From positions 62,001 to 126,000 of the forward strand of contig JAJRSF010000038.1 in assembly GCA_024278935.1 (NCBI GenBank): a DNA stretch of 64,000 bases. Reading direction: 5' to 3'. How positions within the stretch are numbered: the stretch's first letter is position 1; the number at the start of each line of letters is the position of its first letter. The notes beneath the pieces were generated by a model, which saw only the letters and a program-made list of their open reading frames with translations, made no database searches and was not told the DNA's origin. Made by a program: the position numbers and the translations under genes. Positions 36,056 to 45,478 of the stretch are shown here, piece by piece. The DNA is from Candidatus Zixiibacteriota bacterium (lineage in GTDB: Bacteria; Zixibacteria; MSB-5A5; GN15; FEB-12).

Positions 36056-38995
36056 ATGCGATTCTTACGAACTTTCTTTTTTATAACAATTATCATTTGT
36101 CCTGTTTTACTGCAAGCTGCTGAGATTGCTGATGACCTTTCAGCACAGATGCGTGTTACAAAAGTTGACCAGTCGATTTTAGTCTGGGTGGAGCTTCCAA
36201 ATGTGGTTCAAGGAAAACAGGTTGCTTCTAATTTATCATCTTCGATACAAACCAGAGCAGAACGTAATAAAAATATAATTCGTAGTTTAAAAGATTCACA
36301 TGCCGATGCACAGCGTTCGGTATTACAATATTTACAGACCCTTCCAAATGTAGAAAAGAAAAATATTAAACCGCATTGGATGGTAAACCTCATCGAAGTG
36401 AAGTTGACGGCACCTGAAATAGAAGAACTTGCCAAGCGTTCAGATATCGCAAAAATTTATACGGTTCCGCAAGTCGTCTCGATTGTTCCTGAAATTTCTA
36501 AAATTAGTAGTCAGTTACTTTCGTTGGTAGGAGTAGAATCTAATTTGACATATATACGGGCGGATTCAGCATGGAAATTAGGGTATACCGGTGAAGGTTC
36601 TCTTGTCTGTTCATTTGATACCGGTGTCGACGGGGAACATCCTGCTTTAAAACATAGTTGGAATGGTTTGGACGGTGATTCACTTGCCTCGTGGTTTGAT
36701 CCGCATGATAATTTATTATCACCGCATTTTATTGGCAACTGTGGGTTTTCTTTTTGTAACACAATTCATGGATCTCACACAATGGGAATCATGGTAGGTG
36801 TTGACAACGCCACCGGCGATACGGTTGGTGTCGCTCCCGGTGCGAAATGGATCTCTGCTGCTATTATCGATATCAGTGGTGTCTCTATTGTAGATGCCTT
36901 CGAATGGTCTGCTGATCCTGATGGAAATCCGAATACGAGTGATGATGTTCCTGATGTTATTAATCATAGTTGGGGGATACCTGGTGTTGGTTGTGAAAAT
37001 TTATTTTATAATTTAATTGATAATTCTGAAGCACTCGGAATCGTGAATATATTTGCGGCTGGTAATGAAGGTGCCGGAGTTGAAAAAATTCGGAATCCTG
37101 CCAATAGAGCAATAGACTCGCTTGATTGTTTTGCTATTGGAAATATTGATCATAATAGTGAACTGGTTGCTACCAGTTCATCACGGGGACCATCTATTTG
37201 CCCATTAGGTGCTATCAAGCCAAACGTTTCTGCGCCTGGGATAAATATACGCTCAACATCTATCAGTGGATTTTATGTAACACGAGATGGTACTTCGATG
37301 TCAGCTCCGCATGTATCAGGGTTGGTTGCACTCCTTCGTCAGAAAAACCCGAATGCGACTGTGGATGAAATTAAATTTGCTATTTTAAATTCTGCTCTCC
37401 CAATGGGACAAGTAGTTCCGAACAATGATATTGGTTGGGGCGTGATAGATTGTGTTGAAGCACTCAAACTTATTTCACCTGTGAATGCAACTCCGAATGT
37501 TTCAGTCTATGCTTTTGACCATCCGCAAATTGCTGCCGGAGATAATGTGGTTGGTACAGTTGTGTTAGAAAACAGAGGCGCTTCTGTTAGTGCGGTCAAT
37601 GCAGTTATAGTCGGTACAAACGGAGCCTTACAAGTTATCTCCGGGTCGGCGTCATTTGGAACTATTGCCGAGGGTGATACGGTACGAGCCGGGACAACTT
37701 TTGAAGTTGCAGTTGCTGATACTGTTTCTGCGGGAACTTTTCTTCCGATTGATTTAGAAATTACGGGAACCGGATATATTGATACAGTCAAATTATATTT
37801 TATGGTTGAGCCTAAATTATCACGATCTTTTGTGACTCATAATGTTGGAAATATTGAATTCACACTTTCAAATTTTGGTACATTTGGCTTAGGTGATGGT
37901 AGCTTTTTTCCAATCGGCGGCAGTGGGTTCCTTTATAAAAGCGGTCCTGATGATCTTTTTGAAGGTGGGCTTATGATAGGTCAGAACTTTCAAAATGTTG
38001 CCGATGGGATTCGTAATTCTGCTGAAGAACCGGATGGTGACTTTGGCGTTTTACCGAGTGGTAATATTGTTTTTGTAAATCCAAAGGCTGGGGTCTCACA
38101 ACAATCGTTTTCAAGCTTTTCTGATTCAAGACTTGTGAACCCATTAGGACTTGAAATAGATCAAACTAGTTTGGCTTTTGATTATGCACCTTATAAAGAT
38201 TTTATAATTTTACAATATCTGATAACGAATCGTTCGGGTGCGACCCTTAATAATATATATGTTGGTCTCTATATGGATTGGGATGTTCGATCATTTAACT
38301 CAAATTCCGGTGGATATGAATTGGGTGATCAGTTTGCATGGATAGGATATTTTGATGGGTTTGCTTACTCTGATTATAGAGGTTTGAAAGTTTTACAACC
38401 GAGTACAAACAGTGTTTATACCGAACTTGGTGACTCTGCTTATTTCTCTTCTGCCGCTCAACCTAACGATGATGGTTTCACCGAACTTGAGAAAATTGGT
38501 GCATTGGCAAATGGTTTTTCTGGTACGGAAACTTTTAAAGCTGTACGAAAAGATTTGATACAGGTTGTCACGGCAAAAATATCACTCGCTGATAATCAAA
38601 CTGATACGGTAACATTTGCTCTATTAGCAGGAGACAATTATAGTGAAATACAAGCTGCAGCTTTGGAAGCATCTAATGCCAATTTAGGGGTTGTTACAGA
38701 TATTGATGACTTTGTCAACCCTGATCAATTACCTCAAAGTTTTTCACTCAAGCAAAATTATCCGAATCCGTTTAACCCGACAACATCAATTTCGTTTGAC
38801 CTACCAAAACGTTCAGAATACAAACTTGAGATATTTAATTTGGTCGGTCAGAAGTTGCTTGAAAAAGTAGAAACTGTCAATGCCGGGAAACATAGTTTTG
38901 TGTGGGATGCAAGCGAGACCGCATCGGGCGTGTATCTTTATAAACTAACAGTTGATACATTCAGCGAAAGTAAAAAGATGGTTCTGCTCAAGTAG
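36056..38995 (+). CDS. Secreted subtilisin-like protease (S8) with type IX secretion sorting domain
   Basis: 979 residues. The signal peptide is MRFLRTFFFITIIICPVLLQ and is followed by an inhibitor-type propeptide to about residue 150. The S8 domain has LVCSFDTGVDGEHPAL with Asp188, CNTIHGSHTMGIMVG with His238, FAAGNEGAG with the oxyanion Asn337, and DGTSMSAPHVSGLVALL with Ser414. A CARDB-like beta domain (VVGTVVLENRGASVSAVNAV) comes next, then a long beta region. The end begins SLKQNYPNPFNPTTSISFDL and includes SGVYLYKLTV, the type A sorting domain recognised by the type IX system. It is expected to be exported to the cell surface or medium to degrade proteins. GGAGAAAA precedes the ATG. Confidence 0.95.
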   Translation: MRFLRTFFFITIIICPVLLQAAEIADDLSAQMRVTKVDQSILVWVELPNVVQGKQVASNLSSSIQTRAERNKNIIRSLKDSHADAQRSVLQYLQTLPNVEKKNIKPHWMVNLIEVKLTAPEIEELAKRSDIAKIYTVPQVVSIVPEISKISSQLLSLVGVESNLTYIRADSAWKLGYTGEGSLVCSFDTGVDGEHPALKHSWNGLDGDSLASWFDPHDNLLSPHFIGNCGFSFCNTIHGSHTMGIMVGVDNATGDTVGVAPGAKWISAAIIDISGVSIVDAFEWSADPDGNPNTSDDVPDVINHSWGIPGVGCENLFYNLIDNSEALGIVNIFAAGNEGAGVEKIRNPANRAIDSLDCFAIGNIDHNSELVATSSSRGPSICPLGAIKPNVSAPGINIRSTSISGFYVTRDGTSMSAPHVSGLVALLRQKNPNATVDEIKFAILNSALPMGQVVPNNDIGWGVIDCVEALKLISPVNATPNVSVYAFDHPQIAAGDNVVGTVVLENRGASVSAVNAVIVGTNGALQVISGSASFGTIAEGDTVRAGTTFEVAVADTVSAGTFLPIDLEITGTGYIDTVKLYFMVEPKLSRSFVTHNVGNIEFTLSNFGTFGLGDGSFFPIGGSGFLYKSGPDDLFEGGLMIGQNFQNVADGIRNSAEEPDGDFGVLPSGNIVFVNPKAGVSQQSFSSFSDSRLVNPLGLEIDQTSLAFDYAPYKDFIILQYLITNRSGATLNNIYVGLYMDWDVRSFNSNSGGYELGDQFAWIGYFDGFAYSDYRGLKVLQPSTNSVYTELGDSAYFSSAAQPNDDGFTELEKIGALANGFSGTETFKAVRKDLIQVVTAKISLADNQTDTVTFALLAGDNYSEIQAAALEASNANLGVVTDIDDFVNPDQLPQSFSLKQNYPNPFNPTTSISFDLPKRSEYKLEIFNLVGQKLLEKVETVNAGKHSFVWDASETASGVYLYKLTVDTFSESKKMVLLK

Positions 38996-39004
38996 TGTAT
39001 TAAA

Positions 39005-39053
39005 GTAGGGAGGAAATCGCTACTCGAGCTTAAAGCTCTTTAGTATTTCCGCC
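39005..39053 (+). repeat. 49-base intergenic hairpin repeat, copy 3 (diverged)
   Basis: Starts GTAGGG and ends TTTCCGCC, the same length as the copies at 22047 and 28448, with the TTTAGT block kept. It is followed at 39062-39089 by a GTC/TCAGAACC..GGTTCTGACCTACAA hairpin of the type also seen at 27650-27676. Confidence 0.65.
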
Positions 39054-39095
39054 AATAATGTCAGAACCACTAAAGGGTTCTGACCTACAAGAAAT

Positions 39096-40184
39096 TTAAT
39101 CTAGAAAAGAAATAGATTTATAGCCGGTTAACTTTTGAAGTTGATCGGTTTCTTTTTTATATCGAGTGAATAACAGAATATCTTCTTTGGCTATTGCTGT
39201 AAAATTAAAATTCCCTAAGTGACGATACTCTTTTTCTGCCTCCCAATTTGTTTGTATTCCTTTTGATTGAGTCAGCCAAATATCTTCTTGAGAGAATGCA
39301 TGTTTCTCTTTTTTATCATAGTAGAAAACTTCTCGGATATTATTTTTTAAAGCGACTGATCTTTTTATTCCGATACCGTATGGTTCAAAAGACATTTCCC
39401 TATAGCGACTCCTCCATTTGAAAAGTGGGAGCATTTCAATAGGTGAAAGTGAGGAAAATGAAACAGTTGGTATCTCTTGGGGCATGTGATTTGGAGTTGC
39501 AAAAATATTTTGTTTCTCAATTATATTATGGAGCGAATTGATAGCTGTTCGCAGGTATGAGTCAGAATTTAAAATGTCCGTGTAATAATCAAATTGGCGT
39601 TCATGATACCATTTATGATGATGCGCTTTTGTCCAATGTATAATATAGCTGTCAGTTATATTATACATCTCATTCCGAATATTTGATTGCTCTAGAGTGT
39701 ACGCTATTTTTTCTTTTCTACTTTTATATGGAATCTGAAACGAAGTATTTATTTTATCACTATGTTGTGATATGAGTTTGGTAAGGTTCCCATTTTCTCT
39801 AACAGAAATTGGGAATATTATATCTGCCGAAGATGTAATCAGTTTATCCCGTCTGGTTTGAAATTCTATTGAAGAATTTTTATCTATAAATTGAAATGTG
39901 ACAAGCTTTGGGTTTAGATTGTAATCTCGTATTGTTTTAGTGATGAGTTGTTCCTCTGAAATCTTATCTGTTTTTTGAAGATATAATTTGAGTGGTAGTT
40001 GTAACTGAGATGTTGCAATCGTGAGAATATACCATGTCGACATACCAACAGAGGAGAGGATTATCGGATGAGAATTTTGTGTCGACTCCAATGCTTCCTG
40101 AGTATTTTGAATCCAGATATGCGAACGGCAAGGGTATAAGCCTTGCCGAGAGTTTAGTATTGTAATTTTTTGTTGATGTGACAT
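39096..40184 (-). CDS. Protein of unknown function, third gene of the metal operon
   Basis: 362 residues; I do not recognise the family. It starts MSHQQKITILNSRQGLYPCR and has a first ~130 residues that could be an alpha/beta domain (IILSSVGMSTWYILTIATSQ, then DKLITSSADIIFPISV). The C-terminal half is rich in Trp, Arg and aromatic residues (LPLFKWRSRYREMSFEPYGIGI, given in parts; WEAEKEYRHLGNFN). Its ATG follows the ZIP transporter stop by one base, so it is translationally coupled to it. That placement suggests a role in metal use or detection of damage, but no metal-binding motif is plain. Confidence 0.7.
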   Translation of the reverse strand: MSHQQKITILNSRQGLYPCRSHIWIQNTQEALESTQNSHPIILSSVGMSTWYILTIATSQLQLPLKLYLQKTDKISEEQLITKTIRDYNLNPKLVTFQFIDKNSSIEFQTRRDKLITSSADIIFPISVRENGNLTKLISQHSDKINTSFQIPYKSRKEKIAYTLEQSNIRNEMYNITDSYIIHWTKAHHHKWYHERQFDYYTDILNSDSYLRTAINSLHNIIEKQNIFATPNHMPQEIPTVSFSSLSPIEMLPLFKWRSRYREMSFEPYGIGIKRSVALKNNIREVFYYDKKEKHAFSQEDIWLTQSKGIQTNWEAEKEYRHLGNFNFTAIAKEDILLFTRYKKETDQLQKLTGYKSISFLD

Positions 40185-40185
40185 G

Positions 40186-40950
40186 CTAACCCAAAAGGTT
40201 ATCCATCGCCATCATAATTATAAATCCGATCATGACTCCAAAGGTTGCCGTGCGGGAACGACCTTTAGAATGAGTCTCTGGAATTATTTCATCGGAGATT
40301 ACAAACAACATCGCTCCGGCAGCAAAAGCTAATCCGATTGGTAAGACTTGTTGGAACTGTGTTACCATTCCAACACCAAGCAGACCGCCGAGAGGTTCAA
40401 CGAGCCCTGTTGCGGTGGCAATGCCGATTGCTTTCCATTTGCTGTAACCTAAACCTAAAAGAGGGAGTGCAACCGCGAGACCTTCCGGCATGTTTTGTAA
40501 ACCGATTCCGATTGCGAGGGATGTACCTGCGCCAACATCACCGGCACCAAAGCCAACACCAACCGCGAGACCTTCGGGGAAATTATGAATTGTAATAGCG
40601 ATGATAAAAAGCCATATACTTTTCATTTTACTCGATGGTCCTTCATGTCCCATGGTGAAATGTTCATGCGGTATCCATTTGTCGATTCGGTCTAACAAGA
40701 TAGCTCCGAACATCATTCCGGCAGAGACAACATAGACGCCATATCCTGGCCACAAAGAGTTACCATGTTCGATCCCGGGAACGATTAATGAAAATGATGT
40801 TGCCGCCAGCATAACACCTGCGGCACCGCCAAGCATAGTGTTTAAAACTTTGTCAGGGACGTTTTTGAAAAAGAGGGCAGGAAGAGCTCCGACTCCTGTA
40901 GCAAGTCCCGCTAAGGTCGATGCTAATATTCCCATTTCTATTGTTGTCAT
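40186..40950 (-). CDS. ZIP family divalent metal transporter (ZupT-like)
   Basis: 254 residues with about eight membrane segments. ZIP proteins import Zn2+, Fe2+ or Mn2+ into the cytoplasm. TM4 carries IHNFPEGLAVGVGFG (His122, Asn123, Glu126) and TM5 carries LQNMPEGLAVALPLLGLG (Asn153, Glu156), the binuclear metal site. A loop with KWIPHEHFTMGHEG (91-104) is His-rich. The gene is 18 bases downstream of the DtxR/MntR-type regulator and one base upstream of the unknown gene, forming a three-gene operon regulated by metal. Confidence 0.93.
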   Translation of the reverse strand: MTTIEMGILASTLAGLATGVGALPALFFKNVPDKVLNTMLGGAAGVMLAATSFSLIVPGIEHGNSLWPGYGVYVVSAGMMFGAILLDRIDKWIPHEHFTMGHEGPSSKMKSIWLFIIAITIHNFPEGLAVGVGFGAGDVGAGTSLAIGIGLQNMPEGLAVALPLLGLGYSKWKAIGIATATGLVEPLGGLLGVGMVTQFQQVLPIGLAFAAGAMLFVISDEIIPETHSKGRSRTATFGVMIGFIIMMAMDNLLG

Positions 40951-40968
40951 TTTATATCCTTAAATCGT

Positions 40969-41454
40969 CTATGCTCTCCAACCTGATGTTTGGTTGGGAG
41001 GCAAATTTTTAAATTCATTTTTCTTCTTTTTTATATTTTTAAATCTCGAAATAATTTCCTGTTCATCAGGAGATAGATTTCGATAATAAATTAGAAATTC
41101 ATGTAACTTTTGTGCTGACACAGATGAAAAAGCATGTTCCGCCTGGCAGGCATCTATCATTGCTTGTTTTTTGGTCATACCTAAAATTTCAGTGAAGAAT
41201 AGTATAAGATCCCGATGTAAATGAGCTAGTTCTTCAGCGATTTTTTGACCTTCCGGAGTCAGTTGCACACCACCATGGCTTTCGTGGCAGACATAACCAA
41301 GCGAAACTAATTTTTTAACCGTTCGGGTGACTGTAGGAAGTTTGGTTCCTAACGAGCCTGCAATATCGGTTATCCGTAGTTTTTTCTCAGGTGAATCATT
41401 GCTGAGTTTAAAAATCGTTTCGATATAATCTTGTTGTGCTGCTGTTAAAGCCAT
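40969..41454 (-). CDS. DtxR/MntR-type metal-dependent repressor
   Basis: 161 residues from the ATG at 41454, preceded by GGAGATACT. A winged helix is at residues 1-65 (LTAAQQDYIETIFKLS, then DIAGSLGTKLPTVTRTVKKL), followed by a dimerisation domain. Asp9 and Glu12 in QDYIETI match the MntR metal ligands, whereas DACQAEHAF has the Cys-x2-Glu-His arrangement of DtxR/IdeR, so the preferred metal (Mn or Fe) is open. There is no SH3-like third domain. It is first in the operon and palindromes of the same core lie on each side of its promoter, so it probably represses itself and the ZIP gene. Confidence 0.9.
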   Translation of the reverse strand: MALTAAQQDYIETIFKLSNDSPEKKLRITDIAGSLGTKLPTVTRTVKKLVSLGYVCHESHGGVQLTPEGQKIAEELAHLHRDLILFFTEILGMTKKQAMIDACQAEHAFSSVSAQKLHEFLIYYRNLSPDEQEIISRFKNIKKKKNEFKNLPPNQTSGWRA

Positions 41455-41467
41455 AGTATCTCCATTT

Positions 41468-41483
41468 ATTACCTTAGGGTAAT
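41468..41483. promoter_or_regulatory. Palindromic operator 1 (overlaps the transcription start)
   Basis: ATTACCTTAGGGTAAT, an inverted repeat of ATTACC/GGTAAT placed just downstream of the -10 of the regulator gene. Confidence 0.8.
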
Positions 41484-41489
41484 TAACTG

Positions 41490-41517
41490 AATATATAAGT
41501 ATGAATAGCAATGTCAA
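41490..41517 (-). promoter_or_regulatory. Promoter of the metal operon
   Basis: On the minus strand TTGACA (41517-41512), 16 bases, TATATT (41495-41490). It is bracketed by the two palindromes. Confidence 0.82.
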
Positions 41518-41521
41518 CAAG

Positions 41522-41543
41522 TTTATTACCTTAAGGTAATAAA
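41522..41543. promoter_or_regulatory. Palindromic operator 2 (upstream of the -35)
   Basis: A perfect 22-base palindrome with the core ATTACCTTAAGGTAAT, flanked by TTT and AAA. The core agrees with operator 1 except in the centre and resembles DtxR/MntR-type boxes. It could also affect the divergent lipoprotein gene. Confidence 0.85.
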
Positions 41544-41673
41544 AAGTTGATGATATGTATCTATTTTATACTTGAATAATTGTTGAAAATATAATATAAA
41601 GTTAAAAGTCTCTCGTTTGCTTGTCGATACTAAATGTAAGAACAAAATTAATATAAAATTTAAAGGAGAAATT

Positions 41674-42597
41674 ATGAAAAAAATCACATTTTTAACTCTG
41701 ATGGCAGCTTGTTTGGCAGTAATAGGTATGGTTGGTTGTGGATCAGATTCAGACCCAACTGCATCAAACCTCATTGTTGGCGATACTTCGTCGGAAACAT
41801 TTCAATTTGTATCTGATTCTATTGGCTATATGTCACAAGATATGGCAGGGAATGGTTTGGATTTATCGTTTGAGCTTTTAGATCTTCAGTTTCCGTCATC
41901 ATCAACATCTAAAATCGGTCAGCCAAATAAGGCAGCGGGCGATACTGTGATTGTTGTCACAAACCAATATACATATTCTAATGGGTGGCATATTTTTGAT
42001 TTTCGGGCGACATTTATTGACTTTGACGATACTACAATCGTTGAGGGAATTGATTCAATTCAAACACTTATAAATAATGAACCGGTACAAAATCCTGATA
42101 CGGTTGATATAAATGGATTAAAAGTTAGAGCTCAATATGCTTTTGACAATAATAATTTTGGTTCAGGAGTAGGGCATCAGTCATTTGATTTAACGGCAAC
42201 TTCGTTTGATTCTTTGGGTGTTGTTACAATAAACGGAATTACTCATGATACTTTAACAGCACATTTTATTGAATCACTAGATTCATGTAATTTAGATATG
42301 AATAATACTCTTTCGATAAATAATGTAACGTTCCAGTTTGATGTAGGCGAAGAATGCCCAACCTCGGGTTCAATCGTTGCCAATCAAAATATTTCACTTA
42401 GCTGTATTGGCAGTGGAGCCTCTCATCTTGATTCATTAAATATTGATGGAAGTTGGACAGTGACGGTAACATTTAATGGTGCTACAGAAACGATATCATT
42501 TACCGATGGTACGACAACTTGGACCGTGACCGAAGATTGCGCTCCTGGTACAGTAGGAGCAGCGATGACTGCTTTTTATTACAAAGAGCAAAACTAA
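41674..42597 (+). CDS. Exported lipoprotein of unknown function
   Basis: 307 residues from the ATG at 41674 (AAAGGAGAAATT upstream). The signal peptide MKKITFLTLMAACLAVIGMV ends at a lipobox MVGC. The mature part is Thr/Asp/Ser-rich and beta-like, for example IDFDDTTIVEGIDSIQTLIN and, near the end, NGATETISFTDGTTTWTVTED. I recognise no family. It is divergent from the metal operon, 220 bases from it, and closed by a terminator at 42618-42648. Confidence 0.78.
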   Translation: MKKITFLTLMAACLAVIGMVGCGSDSDPTASNLIVGDTSSETFQFVSDSIGYMSQDMAGNGLDLSFELLDLQFPSSSTSKIGQPNKAAGDTVIVVTNQYTYSNGWHIFDFRATFIDFDDTTIVEGIDSIQTLINNEPVQNPDTVDINGLKVRAQYAFDNNNFGSGVGHQSFDLTATSFDSLGVVTINGITHDTLTAHFIESLDSCNLDMNNTLSINNVTFQFDVGEECPTSGSIVANQNISLSCIGSGASHLDSLNIDGSWTVTVTFNGATETISFTDGTTTWTVTEDCAPGTVGAAMTAFYYKEQN

Positions 42598-42617
42598 AAT
42601 CTTGTAGTAATCTGATT

Positions 42618-42648
42618 AAGCGGAAGATAAATTGTCTTCCGCTTTTTT
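42618..42648 (+). terminator. Rho-independent terminator after the lipoprotein gene
   Basis: AAGCGGAAGA (42618-42627), loop TAAATTG, TCTTCCGCTT (42635-42644), with T continuing. Confidence 0.9.
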
Positions 42649-42683
42649 ATTGCATAAAAAATCGCCGATATATCTTTAATTTC

Positions 42684-42714
42684 TTGACAAATCGCCGATA
42701 AAAACTGTTATTAT
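42684..42714 (+). promoter_or_regulatory. Probable promoter of tRNA-Ser
   Basis: TTGACA (42684-42689) and a TTATTA/TATTAT -10 (42708-42714), 18-19 bases apart, about 20 bases before the tRNA. The 11-base string AATCGCCGATA occurs just before and just after the -35. Confidence 0.55.
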
Positions 42715-42734
42715 CGCTTGTCTCTACAAACTCC

Positions 42735-42819
42735 GGAGGAGTGGCAGAGTGGTCGAATGCGGCGGTCTTGAAAACCGTTGTGCAGTAATGTACCGTGGGT
42801 TCGAATCCTACCTCCTCCG
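42735..42819 (+). tRNA. tRNA-Ser (anticodon TGA), integration site of the island
   Basis: The acceptor stem GGAGGAG (42735-42741) pairs with CTCCTCC (42812-42818), followed by discriminator G; CCA is not encoded. The anticodon stem GCGGT/ACCGT encloses CTTGAAA, giving TGA. There is a long variable arm as expected for serine and GGTTCGAATCC in the T arm. The integrase gene begins 115 bases downstream in the same direction, the classic layout of an element inserted at a tRNA 3' end. Confidence 0.95.
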
Positions 42820-42892
42820 CTTTAATTCCATTTAAAATTTTATCTTACTCCTTGACAACAACTTACGTAGTTGCTATCTTCCTTGTGTGTAG

Positions 42893-42914
42893 TTTGTGCC
42901 ATATTTGTGCCACG
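42893..42914 (+). repeat. Paired GTGCCA sites next to the integrase (left end of island)
   Basis: Two tandem TTTGTGCCA units 11 bases apart. A similar pair with TTTCTGCCA units and the same spacing is at 57500-57521, near the other end of the accessory region; 18 of 22 positions agree. They could be arm-type binding sites of the recombinase. Confidence 0.5.
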
Positions 42915-42933
42915 TCAAATCAAAGGAAAAATC

Positions 42934-44034
42934 ATGGCAAGGATTTATAAGCGAGAAAAAAATTGGTATATTGATTATTATTTTAAAGGGAGAAGAATTC
43001 GAACCCGAGTTGGTACTTCTAAAAAATTTGCTGAGTTAACTTTAAAAGATATCGAACTAAAGATAGCTCGAGATGAGCTAGGTTTTTTGAAAACAGATAT
43101 CGCTATCAATTCTCTTGTTGATCTATTTCTTGCATATAATAAAACTAACAATAGAGCTAGTACTACAAAAAGGTATAAAGCTATCATGAATCATTTCAAA
43201 GAATTTATCCATGATAAAAAACCTGATCTGGTTATGATTTCTCAAATAAATGAAGGAATAATAGAAGAGTATAAGTCCTTCCGTAAAAATAGTCTCATTA
43301 ACCCGAATGGACATAAAGTTAAATCTAAAAAAGATATAACAGCTTCAACCAGAAAGGGAGCTCGTTCAAGGACTATCAATATTGAAGTAGATGGTTTTAA
43401 GTATATGTTAAATCTTGCTGTCAGGTGGGATTATATCAAAGATAACCCTATAAAAAATGTTAAATCTCTAAAGGGAGACGATAAAAAACCATTTAGATTT
43501 CTTACTGTTGAGGAAATTAAACTATTCCTTGAAAATACACCATCACACCTGTATCAAATATATTTTACTTTCTTACATACAGGCATGCGAAAAGCTGAAT
43601 TAGAAAATCTCACATGGGGAGATATCGATTTTAAACAGAGAAAAATATTTATACGTTCTAAAATAGATTGGAATCCTAAAACAGGTGCTCGTGAAATTCC
43701 AATTGATGATGAATTGTATACTGTTTTAAGGGATATAAAGCCAAAGCAATCTAAAGATTCAAAAAAGAAAACTGTTTTTAATCTAAAACATTCAGGACAT
43801 TCTCATAATATTCTCAGGCGTGAGTTAATTAAAATTGCTATAAAAGCTGAAATTGAAAATTTTACTCAAGTACATTCTTTGAGACATACGTTTGCAAGTC
43901 ATCTTATTATGAATGGTGTTGATCTTCCCACAGTACAAAAGTTACTCGGTCATTCTGATATTCAAACCACGATGATTTATGCTCACTTAGCCCCAAATCA
44001 CTTAGTCGAAAGTGTGAATAAGTTAGGGTATTGA
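42934..44034 (+). CDS. Tyrosine recombinase/integrase
   Basis: 366 residues from the ATG at 42934 (AAAGGA upstream). The N-terminus has an Arg/Lys-rich AP2-like arm-binding segment ([20 protein letters not shown]), followed by a SAM-like core-binding domain and the catalytic domain. The active-site residues are Arg219 in HTGMRKAEL, His314 and Arg317 in [11 protein letters not shown], His340 in [10 protein letters not shown], and the nucleophile Tyr349 in MIYAHL. It lies directly after tRNA-Ser and is expected to insert and excise the element at that gene. Confidence 0.94.
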   Translation: MARIYKREKNWYIDYYFKGRRIRTRVGTSKKFAELTLKDIELKIARDELGFLKTDIAINSLVDLFLAYNKTNNRASTTKRYKAIMNHFKEFIHDKKPDLVMISQINEGIIEEYKSFRKNSLINPNGHKVKSKKDITASTRKGARSRTINIEVDGFKYMLNLAVRWDYIKDNPIKNVKSLKGDDKKPFRFLTVEEIKLFLENTPSHLYQIYFTFLHTGMRKAELENLTWGDIDFKQRKIFIRSKIDWNPKTGAREIPIDDELYTVLRDIKPKQSKDSKKKTVFNLKHSGHSHNILRRELIKIAIKAEIENFTQVHSLRHTFASHLIMNGVDLPTVQKLLGHSDIQTTMIYAHLAPNHLVESVNKLGY

Positions 44035-44594
44035 TTTTTCAACTTTTATATAAGTATCAAAAAGTGGCTGAGAACCCATAGTTCGGAGTCTGATTTGGAT
44101 TCATTTTTACATTGGTAGATTAATAAAAATGGCTAGATAATAAAGCGGGGTCGACCTCACTCTCAGCATCCTTGTGTTGTGTTCGAAAATTGTATTTCTA
44201 ACAAATATAAGTATAAAAAAGGATATCACCTAAAACAGATAAATTTTGAAACACTCAAGTTTTAAAGGGATGAATTTCAACTAATTTCTATCTGTCTTGA
44301 TTGAAGAATTATAATCCAAAACGATTTATATTCATGTATTCATCCTGGATGACAACAGTAAATAATTTTTTAACAGTTTGTAGAACTCAATTTTGTTATT
44401 AAATATAATACTCGTAGTGACAGATTTGTCACTCTTGTGCTGTATTATATAGTTGATAGATTATGTCGAGGAAGTATAGGTTTATTTCTCCAAAAGCAAT
44501 AGATACAATTTTGCACCCTTGATTAAATGGAATGATTAGTGCATATTCAATGCGATAAGAAAATAAATAAACAATAAAAAGATTTAATGGAATT
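44035..44594. other. 560-base AT-rich gap inside the island
   Basis: No gene recognised. It has an 18-base palindrome at 44416-44433 and scattered short inverted repeats near 44070-44160 (CTGAGA..TCTCAG). Nothing here looks like an RNA gene. Confidence 0.5.
44416..44433. promoter_or_regulatory. Palindrome upstream of the CD-NTase gene
   Basis: AGTGACA, GATT, TGTCACT: a perfect inverted repeat 160 bases before the CD-NTase start. It could be an operator; no regulator gene is visible in the island. Confidence 0.4.
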
Positions 44595-45470
44595 ATGCCA
44601 AGAACAATAGAAGAAGGTTTTAGAGATTTTAATGATACGTTGAAACTTGTTAATACAGAGTCATTAGCTGTAAAAAGACATAGAGCATCAATAAAAGCTT
44701 GTCTTGAGAATAAGTTTGGTTTAAAAAGTATTTTTAGAATAGGATCCATTGGAAATGGTACAAATGTAAACGGTTATAGCGATACAGATTATTTTGCAAG
44801 TATTCCTACAGATAACTTAACTGAAAATTCAACTAATACTCTGGTGAAAGTAAAAAAAGCTTTACAAGAGCGGTTTACTAATACAGAAGGAATAAGTATA
44901 AGTGGTCCTGCTGTTGTTATACCATTTGGAAAAGCAATGTCAGAGACAACAGAAATTATTCCGGTAGACTATATCAAAACTACAAATTTAATGAATATTT
45001 ACGATATGCCAGATGGTCAAGGTGGATGGATGCGTTCAAGTCCAAAAACTCATAACAAATATGTAACCGATATTAACAGTAAGTTAAGTTATAAGGTTAA
45101 ACCACTAGTAAGATTTATTAAAGCTTGGAAATTTTACTGTAATGTACCAATTGTATCATTTTATTTAGAAATGAGAGTTGCTAAATTTGCCTCTCAAGAA
45201 GATTAAATAGTATATTCTATTGATATTAAAAGTATTTTAAAAATGTTATTAGATTCAGAATTAGCAACAATGAATGATCCATCTAAGGTCTCAGGTAGCA
45301 TCCAAGCCTGCAAATCGGATGCAGATAAAGACGATGCTCTATCTAAATTAAAGACAGCTTATACGCGAGCTTGTAAAGCTCGACAATGCGAATCCAATGA
45401 TGACATTAAAGAAGCGTTTGCTTGGTGGGATTTATTATTTAACGATAATTTTGTATCGTACTATTATTAG
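44595..45470 (+). pseudogene. CD-NTase (SMODS-type cyclic oligonucleotide synthase) with one in-frame TAA
   Basis: The ATG at 44595 opens a frame of 203 codons up to TAA at 45204-45206; the same frame goes on with IVYSIDIKSILKMLLDSELA and ends at 45470, total about 291 positions, a normal CD-NTase size. The nucleotidyltransferase site is plain: RIGSIGNGTNVNGYSDTDYF with Gly50-Ser51 and Asp63-x-Asp65, and the third acidic residue Asp125 in IIPVDYI. The C-terminal helical part holds RACKARQCESNDDIKEAFAW, typical of this family. CD-NTases sense phage infection and make cyclic nucleotides that activate an effector (CBASS). Here the effector would be the SLATT protein eight bases downstream. The stop makes activity doubtful unless it is read through or is a sequence error. 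Confidence 0.82.
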
Positions 45471-45478
45471 GTTAAGTT

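Noticed and set aside
44429-44749. Minus-strand open frame overlapping the CD-NTase start
   Set aside because: Antisense to a well-supported gene and no recognisable features.
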